From JBJXGC01 sp046154545 (lineage in GTDB: Bacteria > Chloroflexota > Dehalococcoidia > Tepidiformales > Tepidiformaceae), in NCBI GenBank assembly GCA_046154545.1, contig JBJXGC010000022.1, positions 1 to 16,190 of the forward strand: a stretch of 16,190 bases of DNA. Direction: 5' to 3'. The first letter of the stretch is position 1. The number at the start of each line of letters is the position of its first letter. Position numbers and translations under genes: made by a program. This document shows, piece by piece, positions 5,721 through 12,273 of the stretch. Under the pieces are notes generated by a model. It saw nothing but the letters and a program-made list of their open reading frames with translations, was not told the DNA's origin and did no database searches.

Positions 5721-6590
5721 ATGACACCCAGGGGCCCTTTATCACCGGACGACCTCGGGCCGGCCGGACAGAGCACGATTGCGCGCCTTGTGCGGCGGCC
5801 ACAGGTCGTGCTGCCAATCGTCGTGGTGGCCGGCATGCTGGCGGTCGCATTCGGGCTCCAGCCCGGCAGCGCCGCCCCGCCGGCGAGCAAGGCGGCCGCG
5901 CCTTCAATTGCGACGGCCCAGGCAGCGACCCAGACACCCGTGCCCTCACCCTCGCCCTCAGCCACCGCCGCCGGGAAGACGGTGCAGTCCGGCGACAACC
6001 GCCAGGCTGACACCGGGACCGTCACGGCCGAGGTCGCCGGCGCCCGCTCAACACCGGCGGACGCCGAAACCGACGCTATCGACCTTTCCCGCGAGACGAC
6101 CCAGTGTGGCTCGATCCAGGAGCAAAGCGTCGCCATCTCCGTCGAACAGACCATCTCCGGCGTCGGCGTACGGGCCACGCGGGCCGCCGTCTACCCCATT
6201 GCCTATCTGCGCTGCATGTTCATGGCCAGCGGCAGCCGTGACGCGGTCTCGCTTGCCGCCTCGTTGGGCCGGGCCGAACGCGATGGCGAGGCCACCCACG
6301 CCGCAGTCCTCGACCTCTGGATCGCGAACAGTGGCCGGGACTTTGGCCAGGTGAACCTCAAGACCGCCTCGATCGCCGCGGCCGGCCAGGCCTTCCCACC
6401 CCTCGCAACCCTCGGCGGGCGCGGAGAGGTGGTCGTTTCGAGCGGCGAAGGCCGGACCGTCTCGCTCATCGTCGCCCTGAAGAACGCGCTCGGCCCAAAC
6501 ACCGGCCCGATGACGCTCACCATTGAGCCGCCGCTCGTCGGCGGCAAGCAGATGGCCGGGAAGTACCAGTTGTTCCTGCCAACACCGTAG
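5721..6590 (+). CDS. Membrane-anchored extracytoplasmic protein, unknown function
   Basis: 289 residues. A cytoplasmic N-terminus of about 27 residues (RLVRRP just before the membrane) precedes one TM helix at about 28-46 (VVLPIVVVAGMLAVAF). A low-complexity Ala/Pro/Ser/Thr linker follows (about 50-115, with TPVPSPSPSATAA). The outer domain (about 120-289) contains two Cys, in TTQCGS and YLRCMF. A beta-rich C-terminal half (VLDLWIANSGRDFGQV, VVSSGEGRTVSLIVAL, MTLTIEPPL) reminds me of Ig-like DUF4352-type domains; that resemblance is weak. The topology suggests a type II anchor. No catalytic motif seen. The next gene starts 53 bp downstream on the same strand but has its own -10 box. Possible roles in envelope sensing or adhesion are guesses. 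Confidence 0.75.
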   Translation: MTPRGPLSPDDLGPAGQSTIARLVRRPQVVLPIVVVAGMLAVAFGLQPGSAAPPASKAAAPSIATAQAATQTPVPSPSPSATAAGKTVQSGDNRQADTGTVTAEVAGARSTPADAETDAIDLSRETTQCGSIQEQSVAISVEQTISGVGVRATRAAVYPIAYLRCMFMASGSRDAVSLAASLGRAERDGEATHAAVLDLWIANSGRDFGQVNLKTASIAAAGQAFPPLATLGGRGEVVVSSGEGRTVSLIVALKNALGPNTGPMTLTIEPPLVGGKQMAGKYQLFLPTP

Positions 6591-6608
6591 GTGCTCGCAG
6601 ACAACCCC

Positions 6609-6637
6609 TTTAGGGCGCCCCTGAACGGCCCGATAGT
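6609..6637 (+). promoter_or_regulatory. Promoter of the lipoprotein gene, leaderless type
   Basis: TTTAGG (6609-6614, 3 of 6), a 17-nt spacer, GATAGT (6632-6637), 6 nt, then the ATG at 6644. There is no SD. Confidence 0.5.
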
Positions 6638-6643
6638 TCCGGT

Positions 6644-7759
6644 ATGAGGACACCGTCTTTCGCCCCGGTCGCCGTGTGCGTCTTTGCCCTTGCCGCTGCC
6701 GCCCTGACGTCCTGCGGCGGCGCCGAGGAGAGCCCTCCGCCCTCCGCCACGGCTTCGCCCACCACGGCCATCACCCAGGCTCCCCCGGCGGACGTGGTCA
6801 CGGGCCTCGTCGGCGAACGCCCGCTCGTATCCAGCGACGGCAAGCTGGAAGTCCGAACTTCCGGCCCGTCTGCGCTGGAGGTGACCATTCGCCTCATGAA
6901 AGAGCCGCCCGGCATGCCCCGCGGTTGGACGGCGGTGCTCCCCGTGTACGACGTCACTGCCCGCGAACGCGGCGCGTCCGTCACCGAACTCGACCAGCCG
7001 CTGCTCATCCGCTTTCGCTCGACGGACGCCGCCACGGTCATGGTCTACAACGGGCGCGATTGGCTGGTGACGGAGAGCGACGTCGCCGATGGCCTGGTGA
7101 CTGCGACGGTCGATCATCTGACGCCGTACACCGTCGGGAAGCCGGCCCCCGTGCTCGCGGGGCCTTCGGTCACTCCGCCGTCAGCGGGTGGGAGCGCGAC
7201 CGTCCTCCCTCGTGCCACGGCCTCGATCCCGCCGGCCACCGCCTCCGCTGCCGCCTCAGTCCCAGCGGTAGATGCGCTACCCGCCCTGGAGGCCGCGGCC
7301 GCGCGCTTCAAAGGCAAGGAGCTGCAGGTTTCAGGCGCTGGTGGCTACGATCGTGTCGTGTCGTTGCCGCCCCTCCTGCAGCAGGCCCTCGAGCGTGCGG
7401 CCGCCCTCGAAGGCCGCCTCGCCTATGGGTCCTATGGTGGCGTGAACGAGGTCTTCACGACCGGCGCCGGCGGAGTGACCGCGAACGGCTCGCTCGGCTT
7501 CGTGATCGAACAGCGCACGGTCTACCCGGCGACGGCGCGGGAGGCCCAGGCGGTGCTTGTGGACCTCTTCCCCCAGGCGAAAGGCCCCATCTACAGTCTG
7601 CAAAAGAGCGCCACCGGGAATTTCGCGTTTTTCGCCCTGGACAACGGCACCGGCTACATCGTCGGCTTCACCCAGTACCAGGGGATCACGTTCGCCTATG
7701 CAGCGGCCGGCTCGGGCAACTATGCCGGCATCGTTGCCTGGTTGGCGTCGAATCAGTAG
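6644..7759 (+). CDS. Two-domain lipoprotein, unknown function
   Basis: 371 residues. The signal peptide ends in a clean lipobox, LTSC, with Cys24 as the lipid-modified residue, followed by a Ser/Pro/Thr linker (25-50). Domain 1 (about 51-165) is a beta-sandwich-like region: LEVRTSGPSALEVTIRL, a central VYDVTA, LLIRFRS, ATVMVYNGRDW, ending TVDHLTPYTVG. This H-x-x-x-Y-x-V ending resembles ZU5-like and related bacterial beta domains. A second Ala/Pro/Thr linker spans about 168-210. Domain 2 (about 213-371) has a helical start, a Gly-rich patch (AYGSYGGVNEVFTTGAGG) and a YIVGFTQYQG strand; I do not recognise it. It follows the membrane protein at 5721 and is convergent with the PP2C-like gene, whose stop is only 8 bp away. 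No catalytic motif found. Confidence 0.8.
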   Translation: MRTPSFAPVAVCVFALAAAALTSCGGAEESPPPSATASPTTAITQAPPADVVTGLVGERPLVSSDGKLEVRTSGPSALEVTIRLMKEPPGMPRGWTAVLPVYDVTARERGASVTELDQPLLIRFRSTDAATVMVYNGRDWLVTESDVADGLVTATVDHLTPYTVGKPAPVLAGPSVTPPSAGGSATVLPRATASIPPATASAAASVPAVDALPALEAAAARFKGKELQVSGAGGYDRVVSLPPLLQQALERAAALEGRLAYGSYGGVNEVFTTGAGGVTANGSLGFVIEQRTVYPATAREAQAVLVDLFPQAKGPIYSLQKSATGNFAFFALDNGTGYIVGFTQYQGITFAYAAAGSGNYAGIVAWLASNQ

Positions 7760-7767
7760 GAGCACCG

Positions 7768-10212
7768 CTACTCGAAGTTCACCCGCCGCAGCTTCCCGCC
7801 GCTAAACACGTAGGCGCCGCCGTTGGCGAACGCCAGCGAACTGATCGTCTCGAAGTCCTTGTGCTGGTACTGGCGGTCGAAGGCGCCGTCCCCACGGAGG
7901 ACGACGATGCGGTTGTTGGGCGCGTCCAGCACGGCCAGTTCATGGGTCGCGCCGAGGGCGAATGGCGCCTCGGGGGCGACGAGCTGCTGGTCTATCCCGG
8001 CGGCGCGGAGCGCCAGCGAGTACTGGCCCGAGTAGCGGTGGAGGATGCCGGCCGCATCCGTGACGACGACGCCATCGGTATCGACCATGAGCCGCACCGG
8101 GTTCGAGATGTCCTTCGTGTCACCGAACCGGATCAGGCCGGTGAACCCACCCTCTCCCGGCGTCATGCGGTAGACCGCCTTCGCCGCTGGGTCCAGCACG
8201 TAAAGGTCGCGTCCGAACATGGTGATGTCTGCCGGCTGGGCGCCTTCGGGTAGCCGCAGCGTGGCCGGTCGCAGTCCCCGGTTCTCGGAAAACGCCCACA
8301 GGTTCCTGGCCGTGTCGAGGATGACGAGTGATGGCTCACCAAGGTCCTCGCTGGCGGCGTAGACGATCGCGACGGGCCGGCCCCGTTTCGCTTCCTTGTC
8401 CTCGCCGAAGACCACCTTGTGGACGCTGCCGTCGAGGGGCAGCGCGATGACCTGGCCGGAGGCGCTGTCGAGCGCGTAGGCGACCGTCTCGCTGACCGCC
8501 AGGCGCGTGATCGCCACCGGCTTATCGCCGAACTGTTCGAGGCTCGACAACGCTTCGACGAGGGCCGGTGCCTTCACGTTGTCCAACGCCGCCACGTCAG
8601 CTTCGATGTCCTTCCGCAGGTCGGCTGCGTCGGGCCCGGCGCCGGGCGCCTCCTGGGCCTGGAGGACGAGGGCTGCGGCCTCTGTGAGAGCGTTTCGCTT
8701 CTCCCCGAGGTCCTGGACGGCGCGGGCGGTCGCAAGCCTCGCCCGGGCGTTGTCGATCAGGTCGCCGTATTCGCGGCCGCCGTTGCCATCCAGTACGCGG
8801 GGCACCGTCAGCGCTCCCACCACGGCCAGCAGGAGCCCCAGGCCGCAAAGGATGATCAGCCAGGTGGGGGGCAGCTTCTCCATCGAAAGCACATGCCGCG
8901 ATGAAAGTGTGCCGCCGCCCTTCCAGCGCCCGCTCATCCCCCCGCGCACCCGCACGAGCGCTGCGCCGTTGCTCAGCGCCACCGCGTTCTCCGTCGCGAT
9001 CGTCTGGCTGACGGGTCCGGTGACCATGGCGCGCGCGCGGAACTCGTCGGCCAGTTCCTGGAGCGGTGGTGCGTACTCGACCGCCACCGATGGCGGGCCC
9101 AGGGCTTCGTCGCGCACGAGGCTGCGGGTGAAGCTGTCGGACCGCCGCTGGCGGCGCCGGGGGTCGCCGCTGTTGTCGCTCGCGCTTGCCAACGGGGTGG
9201 GTGATCGCCAGGCCCGGGCGGGCGCCCCGTGGGTGGCCGCGAGGACCGAGGCGCGCGGCCTCCCATCGTGGCCCAGCATGCTGAGTACACCGTCGCCCGC
9301 CGCCCGGCGGAGCGGCGCGGGCATCTCCGTCACTACAGCCGGGATATCGGCGCCTGTTTCCCGCGTCCGTACGCGCACCTCGACGAGCTGCCGGCGGGCA
9401 GCGTCCAGCACGTCCCCGGAGTGGTCGTTGATGAAGAGGCTCGGTTGATAGGACTCTGCGGCCACTGCCTGTTCCGCCCCGATCGGCACTTCCGGCGCAG
9501 CCGGCGCCGGAGCGCCGATGACGAACTCCGGCGTCTCCCGGCGGTTCACCATGGAGAGCGCATCTTCATCCCGAGTGACGAACACCACGGTGACGTGCCG
9601 CAGGTGTTGGACACGCCGGTAGAGGTTGGCCAGGACCTGGGCCTGCGGCAGGCCAAGGATGCCTCCGACGAGTTCGTCGTCCAGTTCGGCCAAGGCCCCG
9701 GTGGAGATCATCAGGAGGCGGTCGCCCGGTGCGAAGTCCAGCCGCGTGAGCTGGGGTTCGGCGTTTGCGCCCGTCCCGACCGGCTGGCCGTGCTCTTCGT
9801 CGGCCACATAGGCGGTCACGCCCTCGGCATGGCGGTGGAACGCGATAGAAGGCCCGGCCTGGGCGATCACGGCCTGTGCGCCCCGGTGGGCGAAGGCGAT
9901 CAAGCCCATGCTCACCCGGTGTTGGGCGATACTCTTGCTGTTCCAATCGCGCAGGCTGTCGTTCGCCTCGCTGAACACGCGCCGGAGCGCACCCGTAAGG
10001 CTGATGTCCAGCGTCTGCCAGGCCTGCCCTGCAGCCGACACGACGTGGCCCGCGAAGGACTCACCAGCGGGCGTCGTCCCTTCCCCGAGGAGGAAGAGTT
10101 CGGCCCGGTCGTCGGTGGGGCCCCGGCCGCTGAATACGCCAGCGTTTGGGCCGCGGTCCACCGGTTCGTAATCAACGATTGCGAACTGGCCGACCTGGAG
10201 AGGTTCGGTCAT
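7768..10212 (-). CDS. PP2C-like pseudophosphatase, TM helix and C-terminal beta-propeller
   Basis: An 814-residue three-part protein. (1) Residues 1-215 follow the PP2C/PPM fold: LFLLGEGTTPAGESFAG (39-55) stands where phosphatases have (V)ADGMGGxxxGE; MGLIAFAHRGAQAVIAQAGPS (102-122) where they have the GDSR strand; GDRLLMISTGALAELDDE (163-180) where they have GDRLLLCSDGLxDxxxDE; LRHVTVVFV (204-212) where they have RDNITVVVV. The Asp of each motif is gone, so metal-dependent catalysis is unlikely. (2) A disordered, partly basic stretch (about 235-445). (3) One TM helix (450-470), a charged helical segment (about 480-545), then repeated beta units (about 565-814; AYALDSASGQVIALPL, LYVLDPAAKAVYRM, LAVLDAPNNRIVVL) typical of a YncE/NHL-like propeller. 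Expected topology: phosphatase-like domain inside, propeller outside. The ATG at 10212 has AAGGA 8 nt upstream and a TATCCT -10-like box at 10231-10236. Likely a receptor or scaffold. Confidence 0.8.
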   Translation of the reverse strand: MTEPLQVGQFAIVDYEPVDRGPNAGVFSGRGPTDDRAELFLLGEGTTPAGESFAGHVVSAAGQAWQTLDISLTGALRRVFSEANDSLRDWNSKSIAQHRVSMGLIAFAHRGAQAVIAQAGPSIAFHRHAEGVTAYVADEEHGQPVGTGANAEPQLTRLDFAPGDRLLMISTGALAELDDELVGGILGLPQAQVLANLYRRVQHLRHVTVVFVTRDEDALSMVNRRETPEFVIGAPAPAAPEVPIGAEQAVAAESYQPSLFINDHSGDVLDAARRQLVEVRVRTRETGADIPAVVTEMPAPLRRAAGDGVLSMLGHDGRPRASVLAATHGAPARAWRSPTPLASASDNSGDPRRRQRRSDSFTRSLVRDEALGPPSVAVEYAPPLQELADEFRARAMVTGPVSQTIATENAVALSNGAALVRVRGGMSGRWKGGGTLSSRHVLSMEKLPPTWLIILCGLGLLLAVVGALTVPRVLDGNGGREYGDLIDNARARLATARAVQDLGEKRNALTEAAALVLQAQEAPGAGPDAADLRKDIEADVAALDNVKAPALVEALSSLEQFGDKPVAITRLAVSETVAYALDSASGQVIALPLDGSVHKVVFGEDKEAKRGRPVAIVYAASEDLGEPSLVILDTARNLWAFSENRGLRPATLRLPEGAQPADITMFGRDLYVLDPAAKAVYRMTPGEGGFTGLIRFGDTKDISNPVRLMVDTDGVVVTDAAGILHRYSGQYSLALRAAGIDQQLVAPEAPFALGATHELAVLDAPNNRIVVLRGDGAFDRQYQHKDFETISSLAFANGGAYVFSGGKLRRVNFE

Positions 10213-10492
10213 GAGACCGTCCTTCTGCTCAGGATAGCGCGCGGCATGGGAGGACGTTTCAGCGCTTGCCCCTGCTCTCGACAGCTGAGGCGTTCACCCC
10301 GCCGCGTCTGAAGGGCCACTTTAACACGGGCGGATTGCAGTGAACCAACCCGCTGACGTGGCGTTCCCGCGCGATTCCCTGATTTCGCAACGCCCTCCCG
10401 CTGATTTATGACGTCTCTCGTTGCAAAAAAGCGTCGCTTATGTGCGCGAGGTCACTTCCGGTTAGGCCGGGCGTGTCATACGGTGGCGCCCG
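10213..10492. other. 280-bp divergent intergenic region between the PP2C-like gene and menA
   Basis: No credible gene lies here. It holds outward promoters at both ends and an inverted repeat: TTTCGCAACG (10383-10392) and CGTTGCAAAA (10419-10428), pairing 9 of 10 bases across a 26-nt loop. The A6 run at 10425-10430 and the surrounding AT-richer sequence stand out. It may hold an operator or a small RNA, but neither is demonstrated. Confidence 0.4.
10456..10484 (+). promoter_or_regulatory. Possible promoter of menA
   Basis: TACGGT (10479-10484), the same hexamer as at thiN, ends 8 nt before the ATG at 10493. The -35 at a 17-nt spacer is poor (TTCCGG, 10456-10461). A weak SD-like GGTGG lies at 10482-10486, so the start could be leaderless or SD-assisted. 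Confidence 0.4.
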
Positions 10493-11392
10493 ATGGAATC
10501 GCTCAGATTGTGGTGGGCCGCCTCCCGGCCCGTATCGTTCACCGCCTCGGTGGTCCCTGTCCTCGTCGGGACGCTCATCGCCGCGGACGGGAGCTTTAGC
10601 TGGTGGAAGGGCCTGCTCGCCCTTATCGGTTCGGTCGCCATCCACGCCGGGACCAACTTCGTGAACGATTACTACGACCACGTCAAGGGCGCTGACAACG
10701 AAACATCGCTTGGGCCGGCCGGCTTCATCCAGCGCGGTCTCCTGAAGCCGAAGGCCGTCCTCTGGGCGGGCATCCTGACCTTCGCCGCGGGCGCGGGCGT
10801 CGGTCTTGTCCTCTGCTCGGTGACGAGTTGGGAGCTGCTCTGGCTGGGGATGGCCAGTGTCGTGGCGGGCTTCCTCTATACGGGGGCGCCCATCCACCTC
10901 GCCTACATCGGCCTCGGGGAGGTGACGGTCTTCATCTTCATGGGGCCGGTCATCGTCCTCGGCGCCTACTTCGTCCAGGTCGAATCGTGGGACTGGCAGC
11001 CCATCGCCGCCTCCGTCCCGATCGGCTTCCTCGTCACCGCCATCCTCCAGGCGAACAACCTCCGGGATATCGACAACGACCGCGCGACCGGCAAGCGCAC
11101 CGTTGCGACGATGGTCGGCCGCACCTGGGCGAACCGCGAGATGTACGGCCTCCTCGCCGGCGCCTACGTCGCCCTGGTCGTCGCGGTTGCCATCGACGCC
11201 TTGCCCCTGGCGGCGCTCGTCGCACTCGTGACAGCGCCACTGGTGCGGCCGATCGTGAAGATCATCGTGGCCGGTGGAAACCCGCGGAAGCTGAACTTCG
11301 CCCTCATGCACACGGCTGGCCTCCACATGCAGTTCGGGATAGTCCTCTCCCTCGGCCTCGCCATGAACTGGCTGGTGGTATCCGTGCGGTAA
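10493..11392 (+). CDS. menA: 1,4-dihydroxy-2-naphthoate polyprenyltransferase (UbiA family)
   Basis: A 299-residue integral membrane enzyme that attaches the polyprenyl tail to 1,4-dihydroxy-2-naphthoate, the membrane step of menaquinone synthesis. The first Asp-rich motif is NFVNDYYDHVKGAD (55-68) and the second is NNLRDIDNDRATGKRT (188-203). The NDYYD and NNxRDxxxDxxxGKRT patterns are MenA-like rather than UbiA- or CyoE-like. Eight or nine hydrophobic helices are visible, for example at about 17-31, 40-55, 90-108, 114-130 and 142-162. Length matches MenA (about 290-310). No other men genes are in the window, so the pathway is scattered or completed elsewhere. It implies a menaquinone-based respiratory chain. 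Confidence 0.9.
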   Translation: MESLRLWWAASRPVSFTASVVPVLVGTLIAADGSFSWWKGLLALIGSVAIHAGTNFVNDYYDHVKGADNETSLGPAGFIQRGLLKPKAVLWAGILTFAAGAGVGLVLCSVTSWELLWLGMASVVAGFLYTGAPIHLAYIGLGEVTVFIFMGPVIVLGAYFVQVESWDWQPIAASVPIGFLVTAILQANNLRDIDNDRATGKRTVATMVGRTWANREMYGLLAGAYVALVVAVAIDALPLAALVALVTAPLVRPIVKIIVAGGNPRKLNFALMHTAGLHMQFGIVLSLGLAMNWLVVSVR

Positions 11393-11435
11393 TCCGCGTC
11401 GTGAGCTCCCGATACGGGGCAGACCGCCGCCGGCC

Positions 11436-11441
11436 GATGAT
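11436..11441 (+). promoter_or_regulatory. -10 box of a leaderless gene with GTG start
   Basis: GATGAT lies exactly 6 nt before the GTG at 11448, the same hexamer and spacing as on the minus strand at 5595-5600. The two sites share CCGATGATC. There is no SD and no clear -35. Confidence 0.5.
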
Positions 11442-11447
11442 CGGCCT

Positions 11448-12182
11448 GTGGGAAAGTTCGCGCTCCTCGGTCTCGCCTGTGTACTGCTGCTGACGGCGCG
11501 CTGCTACAACGCCGATTTGGAGGGCGCCCTCGCCGGGCTGCCTGTGGTTGGAGCGATGATCTCGCCGCCGCAGCCCACGCCGAAATATGTCGAGACGATC
11601 GGCACGCCCGCCCCCGCCAGCTTCCCGGAGACGGATATCAAGACATGGTTCGTCCCACCCGAGGCCGGGGCCGAGCCGTACAACATCGAGACCTGGCGGG
11701 CGATCTCCTCGTTCGCCGCCAACGCTGTTACGAAAGGCGGCTGGGCCGAGGCCTGCAAGAAAGCGACGGAAGCGGCTGGCGCGGACCGCACGGCCACGCC
11801 GCTCGTTGGCGCCCTCGCCTGCAGTAGCGACGGCACCGTCACGGCGCTTCAGCGTTTCGGCGTCCAACTGCTCGCCATGCAGGCCGAGGTGGCCTTCTAC
11901 CTCCGCGGCGTGCCCGGTTCCAGCCTCGCCGCCATCCAGGCCCGGCAGGGTGAACTCCGCCTCACCTGCGCCACGGACATCATCGCCCGCCTTGGACCGC
12001 CCGAGGCCGCCCTCGGGGGTGCGTGCACGGGCGCCCTCGCGACGGCCTACCTCGAGGCCGACGCACCTGCGACCTTCGCTGCCCTGGCTGAGGCGTATGC
12101 CAGCCTCGCGGCCGAGGTCGCGCGCCGTGACCCCAAGACTGCCGACCAACCGTCGTACTTCGAGCCCGAACCGAAGAAGTAG
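11448..12182 (+). CDS. Exported Ala-rich protein, unknown function
   Basis: 244 residues from a GTG start. MGKFALLGLACVLLLTARC is a signal peptide or anchor; the Cys at 19 is preceded by Arg, so it is not a proper lipobox. A Pro-rich segment (about 37-60, SPPQPTPKY) follows, then a mostly helical Ala-rich domain (about 75-235). This domain has four Cys (in AEACKK, ALACSS, LTCAT and GACTG), which could form two disulfides if exported. It ends in a charged tail (FEPEPKK). No family recognised. It sits 55 bp after menA and about 90 bp before the histidine kinase, all on one strand. An exported partner of the kinase is possible but unsupported. A longer frame overlapping it belongs to the kinase and is not coding here. 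Confidence 0.75.
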   Translation: MGKFALLGLACVLLLTARCYNADLEGALAGLPVVGAMISPPQPTPKYVETIGTPAPASFPETDIKTWFVPPEAGAEPYNIETWRAISSFAANAVTKGGWAEACKKATEAAGADRTATPLVGALACSSDGTVTALQRFGVQLLAMQAEVAFYLRGVPGSSLAAIQARQGELRLTCATDIIARLGPPEAALGGACTGALATAYLEADAPATFAALAEAYASLAAEVARRDPKTADQPSYFEPEPKK

Positions 12183-12185
12183 GCT

Positions 12186-12235
12186 GGCGCCCGCCGCGCG
12201 CTCGGGTCCGCCGATCTGGGTAACGATCGGGCGCC
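12186..12235. other. Inverted repeat between the exported protein and the kinase
   Basis: Perfect 8-bp arms, GGCGCCCG (12186-12193) and CGGGCGCC (12228-12235), around a 34-nt GC-rich loop, 3 nt past the TAG of the upstream gene. There is no T-run. It may act as a transcription stop or 3' mRNA structure. Confidence 0.35.
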
Positions 12236-12254
12236 ATCACGGTAATGCAGTCTT

Positions 12255-12273
12255 CACTTTACGTGTGCTTTAC
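12255..12273 (+). promoter_or_regulatory. TTTAC direct repeat abutting the kinase start
   Basis: CTTTAC occurs at 12257-12262 and 12268-12273, 11 bp apart (one helical turn), directly before the ATG at 12274. Direct repeats with an 11-bp period are typical binding sites of OmpR/PhoB-type regulators. The 13-mer at 12255-12267 matches the CHRD operator (4478-4490) at 12 of 13 bases. The position over the start suggests autoregulation or a repressor site; the true transcription start is not clear. Confidence 0.45.

Noticed and set aside
7755..7772. Short inverted repeat AGTAG/CTACT across the two convergent stop codons as a shared terminator
   Set aside because: Only 5 bp per arm, AT-rich, no T-runs, and it arises from two facing TAG stop codons.
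6676..8253. 525-codon plus-strand frame crossing the lipoprotein and the end of the PP2C-like gene
   Set aside because: It overlaps two well-supported genes in another frame or strand, is Arg/Pro-rich throughout, and has no recognisable motif.
9229..10311. 360-codon plus-strand frame antisense to the PP2C-like gene
   Set aside because: The opposite strand encodes a coherent PP2C-like fold pattern with an SD-led start; this frame shows no domain.
11448..11504. Lipobox in the exported Ala-rich protein (Cys19)
   Set aside because: The residue before the Cys is Arg (LTARC) and Cys11 also has a poor context, so lipid attachment is not supported.
11587..12273. N-terminal extension of the kinase frame upstream of 12274
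   Set aside because: This part overlaps the exported protein at 11448-12182 in another frame and is low-complexity Arg/Ser/Pro, not a sensor domain.
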